Shown: positions 25,700-34,852 of the stretch, in pieces
Layout of the letters: each line of letters starts with the position of its first letter
Numbering within the stretch: the first letter of the stretch is position 1
Origin: ZC4RG35 sp040878345
Lineage (GTDB): Bacteria > Actinomycetota > Acidimicrobiia > Spongiisociales > ZC4RG35
Reading direction: 5' to 3'
Assembly: GCA_040878345.1 (NCBI GenBank)
Contig: JBBDML010000001.1
Coordinates: 1-44,634, forward strand
DNA length: 44,634 bases
Program-made: the position numbers and the translations under genes
Notes under the pieces: generated by a model
What the model was told of the DNA's origin: nothing
The model's database searches: none
The model's input: the letters and a program-made list of their open reading frames with translations, nothing else

Positions 25700-27184
25700 A
25701 TGACAAGCGCGTTGAAGGCGAGCCGACGTCACCGCGAGGAAAGCGGCTGGAAGGTGCTACGTGAGTTCGCCGCCCTCCTGGAGATACCCAATGTGACCGG
25801 TTCGGTGGAGGAGCTGCGGCTCAATGCCGCCGAGCTGGTGAGACGGTTCGAGGCCCGTGGGGCCAAGATCGAGGTCGTCGAGCTCCCGGGCGCCTCCCCG
25901 GTGGTGATCGGTGAGCTGCGGACCGACAACCCAACGGCCACTCTCGGCGTCTATGTCCACTATGACGGGCAGCCGGCCGACACGACCAAGTGGACCACTC
26001 CCCCCTTCGCCGCCATCCTGACCTCAGCGGCATGGCATCAGGGTGGGATTGCCATCGAGTACCCGGACCGGGATCAGGCCATCGATCCGGAGTGGCGGAT
26101 CTACGCCCGCGGAGCCTCCGACGACAAGACACCTTTTGCCGCCATCACCGGCGCCCTCGATGCGTTGGATGGGGCCGGCGTGGAGCGGTCGGTCGACCTG
26201 GTGTTCCTCTTCGAGGGTGAGGAGGAGTCCGGGAGCCCCAACCTCGGTTGCTATATGGAGCATCTGGCCCCACGACTGGAGGCTGATGCCTGGCTGCTCT
26301 GTGACGGCCCGGTGCATCAGACCCGGGCCCCCCAGGTCGCTTTTGGGGTGCGTGGCTACTCGGGGTTCGATCTCACCTTCTTTGGGCCGGAACGTGAGCT
26401 CCACTCCGGGCACTACGGGAATTGGGTCCCCAACCCGGCATTCGAATTGGCCGTCTTCCTCGCCGGATGCAAGGACGAGAAGGGGATGGTCACCATCGAA
26501 GGTTTCTATGACGACACGCTTCCGATCAGTGGTGCCGATCGAGCCGCCATCGATGCTCTCCCCGCAGTCGAGGAGCGACTGCAAGAGGAGCTCGGGTTCG
26601 CCGGGCCGGAGGTCACCTCGGGCAGGTATGCCGAAAGGCTGATGATCCCCACCTTCAATGTGCGAGGTCTTCGCTCGGCCTCGGTCGGTGAGGAAGCCCG
26701 CAATGTGATTCCCACCGAGGCCACCGCATCGGTCGACATCCGCCTGGCAGCAGGAGACGACCCCGACCGGATGCTGGATCGCGTCGAGACCCGGTTGGTA
26801 GGGGCCGGGTATCACGTTCTCGACCGGGAACCCACCCCGGACGAACGTCGGACTCATCGCCACCTGGCCAAGATGACCCGGGGTGTCGGCTATCGGGCGG
26901 CCAGGATCCCGATGGACTCGCCCTTGGCGACCACCCTGCTCGAGGTGTGTCGGGTTGCCGGTGGTGGTGATGTGGTGGCGCTCCCCACCTTCGGTGGATC
27001 GATCCCTCTCTATCAGTTCGAGGAGATCCTGGAGGCACCGGTGGCCCTGTTGCCCATCGCCAACCACGACAACAACCAGCATGGCGCCGACGAGAACGTC
27101 AGGGTGGCCAACATCTGGTACGGGATCGACCTCTGGGCGACCCTGTTGACCACCGACTTCAGCGGGGTGGGGGCCGGGCCCTGA
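25700..27184 (+). CDS. M20-family metallopeptidase (dipeptidase-like)
   Basis: The 494-residue zinc hydrolase belongs to the M20 clan (carboxypeptidase/carnosinase-like). Metal and catalytic residues are recognisable: H87 and D89 in YVHYDGQPAD, D141 in RGASDDKTPF, and E174-E175 in FEGEEESGSPN. The dimerisation domain begins around FDLTFFGPERELHSGHYG, and a last ligand histidine is in IANHDNNQHGADEN. It is probably cytoplasmic (no signal peptide). The ATG at 25700 has no good ribosome-binding site; a TTG 18 bp upstream is the alternative. The substrate is likely a dipeptide or N-acyl amino acid. Confidence 0.88.
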   Translation: MTSALKASRRHREESGWKVLREFAALLEIPNVTGSVEELRLNAAELVRRFEARGAKIEVVELPGASPVVIGELRTDNPTATLGVYVHYDGQPADTTKWTTPPFAAILTSAAWHQGGIAIEYPDRDQAIDPEWRIYARGASDDKTPFAAITGALDALDGAGVERSVDLVFLFEGEEESGSPNLGCYMEHLAPRLEADAWLLCDGPVHQTRAPQVAFGVRGYSGFDLTFFGPERELHSGHYGNWVPNPAFELAVFLAGCKDEKGMVTIEGFYDDTLPISGADRAAIDALPAVEERLQEELGFAGPEVTSGRYAERLMIPTFNVRGLRSASVGEEARNVIPTEATASVDIRLAAGDDPDRMLDRVETRLVGAGYHVLDREPTPDERRTHRHLAKMTRGVGYRAARIPMDSPLATTLLEVCRVAGGGDVVALPTFGGSIPLYQFEEILEAPVALLPIANHDNNQHGADENVRVANIWYGIDLWATLLTTDFSGVGAGP

Positions 27185-27200
27185 TTCGAGAGGGCTCTGA

Positions 27201-28198
27201 TCAGCCGCGTCCCAGGTCGAGGGAGAACAGACGCCCGTCGTTGTCGACCGCGGCGGCCACGGTGGAGCCACCGGGGAGATAGACAGTGGTTCCCACGGCG
27301 ATGAGGGGGTTGCCATGGAGACCGATCGGTAGCGACTCGACCAGCTCCCACGCCGTTCCCCCTGGTTCCAGTCGCTCCACGGAGGCGAGAGCCTGGTCAG
27401 GGCCGAACACCTCGCCACCGGCGACGACGAGGGCACGATCGACGATGGCAGCCCCGAACCCCGAGCGGGCCTCGTGGAGTGTTGGCCCGGGACGCCAGGT
27501 GTCGGTGGCCGGGTCGTAGATCTCGGTGGTGTCATAGATGACACCCTGCCAACGACCTGCGATCGCCCACACCTCGCCATCGAGGGCCGCCGCGGCCAGA
27601 TGCTCACGTTGGTGACCAGGTGGGGTGAGAGTGGCCCAGGTGTCGGCAGCGGGGTCGTACGAGTGGGCACCGCTTGTGGGGTTCCACCGACCACATACAC
27701 CGCACCATCTGAGACCACTGCTGCGCCGGCTCCTACAGGTTCGGGAAGTGGCGCCCGCTCCACCCATTCCTCATCGACCAGCTCCCATACGGTGTCCACC
27801 GGGTTGAACCCGGTGGCGTCGTAGCCACCGATGAAAAACACCCGGTGGTTGACCACCACCGCCATCCCATGGTGACGCGCTTCGGGGAGGGAAGGCATCG
27901 AGGTCCAGATATCGGCGGCCGGGTCGTAGCGCTCCACGGTGTCGGTGACCCGGGAATTGCCCGGCGAGGTCTCGAACAGGCCGCCGAACACCAGGATCTG
28001 ACCATCCAGGACGACAGCGGGATGCTCGCTGCGCCACAGCTCCATCGGGGCCAGCATCTGCCAGCCGGCGGTCGGTGCCGAGGTGGTCAGAGAGGGCGAT
28101 GGCGAGGGGGCGCTCGGTGAAGGAGTTGTCGCGTCGATCGGCTCGCCGGTGCAGGCAACCAGGAGAAGGGCCAGTGCCGCGAGACGTCTGATCGGATG
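27201..28198 (-). pseudogene. Kelch-repeat lipoprotein, frameshifted
   Basis: Two adjacent frames together encode a Kelch beta-propeller of about five blades (ILVFGGLFET, VERYDPAADIWTSMPSLPEAR, VFFIGGYDATG, then YDPAADTWATL, VWAIAGRWQ and IYDPATDTWRPGPTLHEAR). They meet near 27677, where a run of four G appears; a fifth would restore VYVVGGTPTSGAHSYDPAADTW. Upstream, the first frame continues into a lipobox-like leader (LAALALLLVACTGEP) but has no ATG, GTG or TTG before its stop codon at 28202. The gene is either a real pseudogene or carries sequencing errors. It is convergent with the M20 gene. Confidence 0.75.
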
Positions 28199-28301
28199 AG
28201 GTTATGGCTCGGTAAGGAGTTGAGGGTGATATACCTCTCATCTCGATTCGAAGGCTCGGTCCTTCGACAACTGAGAACCCGATGACTCGAGGAGGACTGG
28301 T

Positions 28302-29291
28302 GTGCGCTACGAGAGCTCGGTGACATCCATCTCATGGATCCCATCGGAGGCAATGACCGGGCCGTTGCGGCTACCCATGGATCTCGGGATCGGCCACTAT
28401 GACACTCCCCCACCCGAGAGAATCGAGGCGGGGGACCTGACCTCACTCTGTGCCGCCGACCGTTTTCGCTTCGCCAATCACCTGTCGGCTTGGGTCGAGG
28501 TGGACAACGGTGCGATCGTCGATGCCGGATACGACGGCGAGGCGCTCCTCGGGTCGACGGTCGCCAAGCTGGGTGTAGCCATCACGATCCCAGGTGTGTC
28601 CTTCCCATTGCTGCAGAGCAAGCCCCAAATCGATGGCCAAAGTGCCCGCTTCGTCCAGACGGCAGGAGGTCGCACCGGCGCCCCACTCCCCCGTCGCATC
28701 GACAGGGCCCCCTTCATACGGATGACCTCTCCGACTGCCTGGACGACGCTTGCCCTGACCATAACCACAGACGGATCGTCCTCATTCGAGCTGGTTGGGG
28801 CTTCACCCTTCCCACGTCATTGGATCTTTGACGCCGGCGGGGCCCTTGCCGCCAAGAGCGGGCTCATCGATTTCGAAGAGTGGACCCGGGTCCACGATCA
28901 TGATCGGACCCCGTGGCACGACTACGAGCGATCTGTCCTGATGGCCGATGTCGAGTCTCAGATCGAACGCGACCTCTCAAAGGTGGTGATGTCCACCAAA
29001 CCGACGATGGTCAAGATCAAAGAAGGGGCCAAGCTCATCGAGCAGGGCCAGCCGGGCGAGGCCATCTACCTGATCCTGGACGGGATGCTGGTGGTCGACG
29101 TCAGCGGCGACCCGGTGGCCGAGCTGGGCCCTGGTGCCATCGTCGGTGAGCGAGCCATCCTCGAGACCGGGAAAGCCACGGCGACGGTCACCGCCAAGAC
29201 CCCGGTGCGGGCCGCCCGCATCCCTGCCGACGTCATCGACCGCAGCGAATTGGAGAGGGTGGCGGAAGGCCACCGCCGCGAAGAGGGCTAG
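28302..29291 (+). CDS. cyclic-nucleotide-binding domain protein
   Basis: The 329-residue protein has an N-terminal part (about 1-235) shared with uncharacterised actinobacterial proteins (MRYESSVTSISWIPSEA). The C-terminal cyclic-nucleotide-binding domain spans about 245-320. It shows KEGAKLIEQGQPGEAIYLIL and a phosphate-binding segment (GPGAIVGERAILETGKATAT), in which GERAIL plus the downstream R-A-T stretch is the cAMP cassette. There is no DNA-binding HTH, so it is not a CRP/FNR regulator. The N-terminal half may be a regulated enzyme or partner-binding domain. The GTG start has GGAGG 6 bp upstream. Confidence 0.8.
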   Translation: MRYESSVTSISWIPSEAMTGPLRLPMDLGIGHYDTPPPERIEAGDLTSLCAADRFRFANHLSAWVEVDNGAIVDAGYDGEALLGSTVAKLGVAITIPGVSFPLLQSKPQIDGQSARFVQTAGGRTGAPLPRRIDRAPFIRMTSPTAWTTLALTITTDGSSSFELVGASPFPRHWIFDAGGALAAKSGLIDFEEWTRVHDHDRTPWHDYERSVLMADVESQIERDLSKVVMSTKPTMVKIKEGAKLIEQGQPGEAIYLILDGMLVVDVSGDPVAELGPGAIVGERAILETGKATATVTAKTPVRAARIPADVIDRSELERVAEGHRREEG

Positions 29292-29313
29292 CTGGGCTTA
29301 ACCACATGCACGC

Positions 29314-29332
29314 GGTTGCGCTGAGCGCGACC
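29314..29332. terminator. hairpin between convergent genes
   Basis: GGTTGCGC and GCGCGACC form an 8-bp stem (one G-U pair) with a TGA loop. Outer CATGCA/TGCATG arms (29305-29310 and 29342-29347) add a second layer. It sits between the cyclic-nucleotide-binding gene and the end of the large catabolic operon. Confidence 0.45.
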
Positions 29333-29354
29333 CTATGCAAATGCATGCGGGTGT

Positions 29355-31817
29355 TTAGATCTTGGGCAGCTTGAAGCCGGACTTCTCCACCACGTAGTCC
29401 CTCGACTCCAAGGCCATCCGTCTCACCGCCCCCCAATCGACGTGGAGGAGTCGCCCACCCTGTTTCATCACCCGGCCGGCAATGATCACGGTGTCGACGT
29501 TGCCGGTGTCCATCCCGGTGACCACCGCAGTCGTAGGGTCGTTGAGCGGGGTGACGTTGAAGCGGTCGGTGCGGAGCAAGATGATGTCCGCCTGCTTCCC
29601 CGGGGTCAGGGAACCCACCTTATGGTCGAGGCCATTGGCCCGGGCCCCCTCAACGGTGGCGTACTCCAACACTTCACGGGGGCTCACCGGGGACTTGCCC
29701 TGGGAGGTGGCCATGGTCCGCTGCAGGGTCAGCACCGAGCGCATCTGAGTGAACATGTCCCCCGGGACGTTGGTCTCGACATCGATGCTGAGACTGGGGC
29801 GCAGACCCCGGTCCAGGAACTTCTGGATCGGTGGCATCCCGTGACCCATCATCATCTCCACCGGAGAGGCCAGCGACACGGTGCCACCGGTGTCGACGAT
29901 CATCTGGATCTCGGTGTCGTTGAGGGTGGTGCAGTGGATGTATGTGGTGTCCTGCCCCAGCAGCCCGGCCCTCCCGAACTCCTCGACCTTGCGCTCCTGG
30001 CCGTAGCTCCCCACTCCGACATGGGTGGTGATGCGGGCCCCGGTCTCCCGGGCCAGCTTCCAGTGGTCCCGTGACACCTCGAAGTCGGTGAACTCCGGAC
30101 CGGGGGCGGCCAGGGCCAGGGTCAGCATCTGGTCCTTGGTGTTGAAGTGCTCGGTGGCGGCCCTGACGAACCAGCTGGGCTGTCGCTGCTCCCACTTCCC
30201 CCACCAGGGGAATCCGTAGGCGAACACCGCCCGCAGACCGGAGTCCTCGAGCGCCTGGATCACGGCGTCGGTGTGGGCCGGGGACCCCTGGATATGGGAC
30301 CAGTCGAGGAGAGTGGTGATCCCGGCGTCGATGGCCCCCAGGGCGGAGACCAGGTTCCCCACATAGGCGTCCTCGGGCCGGAAGGCAGGGGCCAGCTTGT
30401 GGAGGACGAAGGAGATGTAGCTGGTCCGTCCTTCGAGGGGCACATCGGTCCCGATGTTGCGTAACAGCCCCTCCCAGATGTGGCGATGGCTGTCGACGAA
30501 CCCGGGCATGACGATCATCCCGGTGGCGTCGATCACCTCGACCTCCCCATTGGCCAGGCTGTGGCCGATCGCCAGGATCTTGTCCCCTTCGATCAGGACA
30601 TCTGCTTGTTCCAGATCCCCCAACTTGGGATCGAGGCTGAGCACGGTGCCACCCTTGATCAGCTTGCGCCCGTTGGGGACCACGCTGAAGTCCGTTCCCG
30701 TTGGGTAGAAGGTGGGGAGCACAGCAGCCTTGGGGGGGCGGCTCCCCACCATCAGACGACGGGCCCGCTTGTAGTTCCGCTTCACCAACTCCTTCATGTC
30801 GCCTGCCTGGAAGAGGAGCAGCCCGAGGAGGATGAGAAGGCCGATGATCAGCGATCCGTCGCTGGGCGACAGACCAAGGTAAGGGAGAACGGTGAGGATC
30901 ACTGCCAGGAGCAGCGCCGCCACCGTCCCGCCGGTGAAGGTTGCCCGGCCACCGGCCAGCGAGGCCCCACCGAGCACGGCGGCGGTGATGCTATTGAGGG
31001 CGAATGTCGACCCGACCTGCGCATTGCCGATTGGCGACCTCGCCATGACGAAGAAGGAGGCCACTGCGGCGAGGAGCGAGCAAATGACGAGAGCACGGAC
31101 CTTGACCCAGGTGGTGCGGACACCGCCCCGCTTGGCCGAACGCTCGTCAAAGCCCACGGCGCGCAACTGGAGACCCGAACCTGAGGCATGGAGCCAGATA
31201 TCCATTGCCACCGCCCCGGCCACGACCACGAGGAAAGAGACCGGGACCGGCCCCACACTGGCTTTGAGGACGGTGACCAGTCCATTGTTGATCACACCCT
31301 GCGCGGTGGGGCGCAGCGTCAATGCCAAACCGTCGAGGATGCTCAGCGTGGCGAGGGTGGCGATGATCGAGGGGATCTTGACTCCCCGGATGAGCCCTGC
31401 GTTGACCAGACCGAGCACCAGGCCGACCAACAGGATGAGCCCGATCCCGAGCAGTATCTCGGAGGTTGTGGCGTTGGCCCCGATCCGGAAGGAGGCGATG
31501 ACCACCCCGAGGCTGATCATGGCCCCCACCGACAGATCGAGGTAGCCGACCAGAAGGGCGTGGGTCTGGGCGAAGGTGGCGACGATCAGGGGGAGCGCCA
31601 GGATGAGGGTCTGCGACACATTGGTGGCGTTGATGAACCCCGGGAAGCGGTTGTTGGTGAACCAAAGCAGGCCGGCCAGCAAGAGGATCTGAAGGACGAC
31701 CGGCATCCAGAGGCGGAACCTGACGATCTTCCGCCACTCGTTGATGTCACGGGCGTCCCTGATCACGCGGCGCACCGCCTGTCTCGCCGAATCGATCCTG
31801 GTAGTGGTTACGGTCAT
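29355..31817 (-). CDS. ABC permease-amidohydrolase fusion protein
   Basis: One uninterrupted 820-residue frame joins two proteins. Residues 1-345 are a ribose-type (BPD_transp_2) ABC permease: 8-10 hydrophobic segments, DLSVGAMISLG at 94-104, and VLGGASLAGGRATFTGG at 281-297. A basic linker of about 40 residues follows. Residues 384-815 are an ATZ/TRZ-type amidohydrolase with metal ligands H444 and H446 (VDSHRH), H599, H628 and D679. Its start overlaps the ATPase gene by 4 bp. The hydrolase would be tethered at the cytoplasmic face of the importer and could act on substrate as it enters. The frame carries no stop, and both halves look intact. The product is much longer than either family alone (about 330 and 420). 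Confidence 0.85.
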   Translation of the reverse strand: MTVTTTRIDSARQAVRRVIRDARDINEWRKIVRFRLWMPVVLQILLLAGLLWFTNNRFPGFINATNVSQTLILALPLIVATFAQTHALLVGYLDLSVGAMISLGVVIASFRIGANATTSEILLGIGLILLVGLVLGLVNAGLIRGVKIPSIIATLATLSILDGLALTLRPTAQGVINNGLVTVLKASVGPVPVSFLVVVAGAVAMDIWLHASGSGLQLRAVGFDERSAKRGGVRTTWVKVRALVICSLLAAVASFFVMARSPIGNAQVGSTFALNSITAAVLGGASLAGGRATFTGGTVAALLLAVILTVLPYLGLSPSDGSLIIGLLILLGLLLFQAGDMKELVKRNYKRARRLMVGSRPPKAAVLPTFYPTGTDFSVVPNGRKLIKGGTVLSLDPKLGDLEQADVLIEGDKILAIGHSLANGEVEVIDATGMIVMPGFVDSHRHIWEGLLRNIGTDVPLEGRTSYISFVLHKLAPAFRPEDAYVGNLVSALGAIDAGITTLLDWSHIQGSPAHTDAVIQALEDSGLRAVFAYGFPWWGKWEQRQPSWFVRAATEHFNTKDQMLTLALAAPGPEFTDFEVSRDHWKLARETGARITTHVGVGSYGQERKVEEFGRAGLLGQDTTYIHCTTLNDTEIQMIVDTGGTVSLASPVEMMMGHGMPPIQKFLDRGLRPSLSIDVETNVPGDMFTQMRSVLTLQRTMATSQGKSPVSPREVLEYATVEGARANGLDHKVGSLTPGKQADIILLRTDRFNVTPLNDPTTAVVTGMDTGNVDTVIIAGRVMKQGGRLLHVDWGAVRRMALESRDYVVEKSGFKLPKI

Positions 31818-33409
31818 GACAGGCTTGCCTTGGACGGGCTCTTCGGCATGGCCACCCCCAACGGGGACCGTCCCGCCTTGGAGAGACCCGGGCCCCTGAC
31901 GATGGCCTCGGTGATGCGACGCTCGTCGAGCTCGTCACCCGGGATCTCCTCGATGATGGTGCCCCGTGACATGACCAGGACGCGGTCACACAAGCCGGCG
32001 AGCTCTATCGGATCACTCGACTTGACCAGCAGTGCGGCTCCATCGTCGGTGCGTGCCCTGAGGGCACGGTAGATGTCGAAACGGGACCCGACGTCGACTC
32101 CTTGGGTTGGCTCGTAGGCCAGGATCACCGATGGCTTCCTCAGGAACGACCGGGCAACCGAGACCTTTTGTTGGTTGCCACCAGACAGGAACTCGACGGG
32201 TTGCTCGAGGGACGGGGTCCGGATCTCCAGCTGCCCGACCAGAGCCTCGACCGCCCTCCGCTCATTCCGTCTCCGCAGGAAGCCAAAGTTCGCGAACTTC
32301 TTCAGGGACTGGACCGTCGAGTTCACCCTGACTCCCAGCACGGGGGCGAGGGCTTCACGCTTTCGGTCTCCGGGGAGGAGCATCACGCCTGAGCCGACCG
32401 CCTCATTCGTCGAGATCAAGTAGAGCTCCTTGTCGTCGCACACGACCCGACCGGCTTTGGGCGGGACCCTTCCCGCCAAACAGTCGAACAGTTGGGGCTG
32501 GCCGTTGCCCTCGGCCCCCGCGATCCCAACGATCTCACCGCTCTCCAGGGTCAAGCTGACCGGCCCAAAGGACTGACCCTGGAGGCCTTCGACGATCAGC
32601 ACCTCGGTCCTCTCGGCCAATCTCTCCGCAGGGGGTGGGAAGGCCACCTCGAATGGTCGCCCGACGATCAACTCCACCAACTCCGACTCGGTGGTCGCAC
32701 GGGCCTCGAAGGTGCCCCGGACACGCCCATCACGGAGGACCGTTATCCGGTCGGCTATCTCCAGGACCTCGGGGAGACGGTGGCTGACATAGACGACTCC
32801 GACCCCGCGCCGCCTACATGCGACGACGGTCCGATGCAGCGCCTCGACCTCATCTGGCCCGAGGGCGGTTGTCGGCTCGTCGAGGAGGAGCACCTTGGGA
32901 TTGGTGACCAGGGCTTTGGCGACCTCGAAGAGTTGTCTCTCGGCCAATGTGAGGAACCCTGCAGGGGCGTCGGGGAATAGCTCGAGGTCGAGGTCGAAGT
33001 CCGCCAGGAGCTGGCGTGCCCATTTCTTTCGACGCCAGAAGAGGGGCCTCTGGTCCGGTGGCGCCGCCAGATAGAGGTTGTTCTTCACCGGTTCCGCCTG
33101 CACCAGCGAGGTGTCTTGATAGGCCATTGCCAGACCAAGCTTCCTCGCCAGTGCAGGCGAATCACGGCGCATAGGTTTGCCCCCGATCTGGACACTGCCC
33201 AGATCGGGCTCGACAAACCCCGATGCAATCCCGAGGAGAGTCGACTTGCCCGAGCCGTTCTCTCCGACCAGGGCGTGGATCTCACCGGCGCGGCAATCGA
33301 AGCTGACATCGGTCAGCGCACGCACCGCCCCGAATTGCCGAGAGACGCCACTCAGCACGAGGACCAAGTCCCCGACAGCCGACTCTCCTCCAGGATCGCG
33401 ATTGCTCAT
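31814..33409 (-). CDS. sugar-type ABC transporter ATPase, two ABC domains
   Basis: The 531-residue ATPase has the RbsA/MglA layout. The first ABC domain has Walker A GENGSGKST at 49-57, a signature-like segment LTLAERQLFEVAKAL and Walker B VLLLDEPT. The second has a degenerate Walker A (GAEGNGQPQLF), signature LSGGNQQKVSVAR and a modified Walker B (VILAYEPTQGVDVG); this asymmetry is normal for the family. It energises the importer formed with the two permeases. It lies 8 bp after the binding-protein gene. Confidence 0.93.
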   Translation of the reverse strand: MSNRDPGGESAVGDLVLVLSGVSRQFGAVRALTDVSFDCRAGEIHALVGENGSGKSTLLGIASGFVEPDLGSVQIGGKPMRRDSPALARKLGLAMAYQDTSLVQAEPVKNNLYLAAPPDQRPLFWRRKKWARQLLADFDLDLELFPDAPAGFLTLAERQLFEVAKALVTNPKVLLLDEPTTALGPDEVEALHRTVVACRRRGVGVVYVSHRLPEVLEIADRITVLRDGRVRGTFEARATTESELVELIVGRPFEVAFPPPAERLAERTEVLIVEGLQGQSFGPVSLTLESGEIVGIAGAEGNGQPQLFDCLAGRVPPKAGRVVCDDKELYLISTNEAVGSGVMLLPGDRKREALAPVLGVRVNSTVQSLKKFANFGFLRRRNERRAVEALVGQLEIRTPSLEQPVEFLSGGNQQKVSVARSFLRKPSVILAYEPTQGVDVGSRFDIYRALRARTDDGAALLVKSSDPIELAGLCDRVLVMSRGTIIEEIPGDELDERRITEAIVRGPGLSKAGRSPLGVAMPKSPSKASLS

Positions 33410-33417
33410 TCAGCCGA

Positions 33418-34773
33418 TCACGACGTCGGGAACATCAAGGTCAGGACCGAGTCCGGCACCAGCGAGGTGCCCGACACGGCCACGTGGACTCGGTCCGGAT
33501 TGCAGTCCGCAGGCGTGACCTGCCTCATCACATGCGGCACCTCGACCTCGGCGGGCACCGTCGCCCCCTTGATGGCCAGCATCGCTGTGGTTACGGCGGT
33601 CCGTGACTGGAAGTTTCCACCGGCCGAGTACCAGATGTTCAACTCCGGGTAGTCGCAGAACAGGTTTTGCTCATCGGTGCGCAGCGCCAAGGTCAGGTCT
33701 TCCACAGGAATCCCCAAGTCGGCGTACACCGGCAACCCGTACCAGATCCCATCGGCGTACTCGTACGCATACCCGCGGACGTCGGGGTTGCTCGAGAGAA
33801 TCCCTCGGAACACATCCGGGATTATCGGCGGGAACCAGCTGGTGTTACCCACTGTGGTGTTCTCGTCGGGCGGGGTCTCGACCAATGTCAATCCGTCCCC
33901 CAGGGCCGACACCGTGCACCGTTGCCAACCGAGTGAGAGGGCGTTGTTCGGCGTCCCACCAAGTAGGGAAACCTCACCGGCACCAACCCCCGTGTTGAGG
34001 ACTTCGGCGAAGCTCTCACCGAGCTCGCACAGGTTCTCACCGACCACGCCGGTGTAGTCCTCACCTGGGATCAGGGCGCCTTCCTGGTCGGGGAGCCCGA
34101 CATATCCCGCTGAGAACGAGACATAGGGGATCCCTGCATCGGTGGCCTCCTGCACCGCAGGTGCCAGTCCAATCCCAACGTCGGGATAACCGACGATGAA
34201 GTCGACCCCTCTTTGGATGAGGAACCTGAACTGGGTCAAGTGAACCGCCAGGTCCTGGTCGAAGTTGGCTGCGGTGGAGACGATGGTCCCGATCTCGTCG
34301 TAGGTGAGCGCCTGGAGGATGGCCTCCATATGACTCACCGCACGCCACACGTTGACCGTGTCGCCGCCACCGTCCGCATAACCCATGACGAGGTCGCCGC
34401 TATTGCCGGTTTGGCACTCCTGCTGTCTCCAGCACTCCATCGCCTTGTCGATGGTGGCCTGGTCCAGGTCCTGATATGCCCGGGTTATCGAGGCCAGGAC
34501 GATGTTCCAGCTCTCGTCAGCCGATGGCGTGACCGGGCCGAGGGCCTTGTCGACCAACGCCTGGTCGGCCTCGATGGACTCGCCGTACTCCGCCAGCGGA
34601 CCTCCGGCTGTGGTCGTGCCAGGGGCTTCAGTGGTCCCTGGCCCGGCCGTGGTCCCAGGCCCAGCCGTTGTCCCCGTGCCCTCCGTCGTCGTCGATGCGG
34701 TCTCGCCCGGTGAACAAGCAGCCACGATCAACGCCAGCACGGCCAGCACGGCCATGATTGTCGTTCGTTTCAT
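33418..34773 (-). CDS. ABC transporter solute-binding lipoprotein
   Basis: The 451-residue product has a lipoprotein signal (MKRTTIMAVLAVLALIVAAC, lipidated C20), then a low-complexity Thr/Gly/Pro linker of about 40 residues, then a periplasmic-binding-protein type 1 (ribose/autoinducer-2-like) fold. Four or more cysteines (MECWRQQECQ, LCELGES, FCDYPE) are unusual for the family and may form disulfides. The ATG at 34773 follows GGAGGAGAT, the strongest ribosome-binding site in the operon, which fits the excess of binding protein over permease usually needed. The ligand is unknown. Confidence 0.88.
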   Translation of the reverse strand: MKRTTIMAVLAVLALIVAACSPGETASTTTEGTGTTAGPGTTAGPGTTEAPGTTTAGGPLAEYGESIEADQALVDKALGPVTPSADESWNIVLASITRAYQDLDQATIDKAMECWRQQECQTGNSGDLVMGYADGGGDTVNVWRAVSHMEAILQALTYDEIGTIVSTAANFDQDLAVHLTQFRFLIQRGVDFIVGYPDVGIGLAPAVQEATDAGIPYVSFSAGYVGLPDQEGALIPGEDYTGVVGENLCELGESFAEVLNTGVGAGEVSLLGGTPNNALSLGWQRCTVSALGDGLTLVETPPDENTTVGNTSWFPPIIPDVFRGILSSNPDVRGYAYEYADGIWYGLPVYADLGIPVEDLTLALRTDEQNLFCDYPELNIWYSAGGNFQSRTAVTTAMLAIKGATVPAEVEVPHVMRQVTPADCNPDRVHVAVSGTSLVPDSVLTLMFPTS

Positions 34774-34824
34774 ATCTCCTCCATTAGGGGTTGAGGTCCT
34801 CTCTTGGTTCTTGTTTCTCTCGTC

Positions 34825-34845
34825 GATTCGTCGGGTCGTCGAATC
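34825..34845 (-). promoter_or_regulatory. intercistronic hairpin before binding-protein gene
   Basis: GATTCG and CGAATC form a 6-bp stem around a 9-nt loop in the 79-bp space between the permease stop and the binding-protein start. It could stabilise or process the mRNA to favour the binding protein. It is a modest stem and may be chance. Confidence 0.3.
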
Positions 34846-34852
34846 TCCTTTC

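Noticed and set aside
26024..28057. A 677-residue Kelch protein on one frame
   Set aside because: Only its first 130 residues are Kelch. The rest is antisense to the M20 gene; the real Kelch sequence continues in the neighbouring frame.
11020..29291. Family 2 encapsulin system (prenyl synthase plus cyclic-nucleotide-binding protein)
   Set aside because: The cyclic-nucleotide-binding protein shows no HK97 shell fold, and it lies 10 kb from the prenyl synthase with unrelated genes between.
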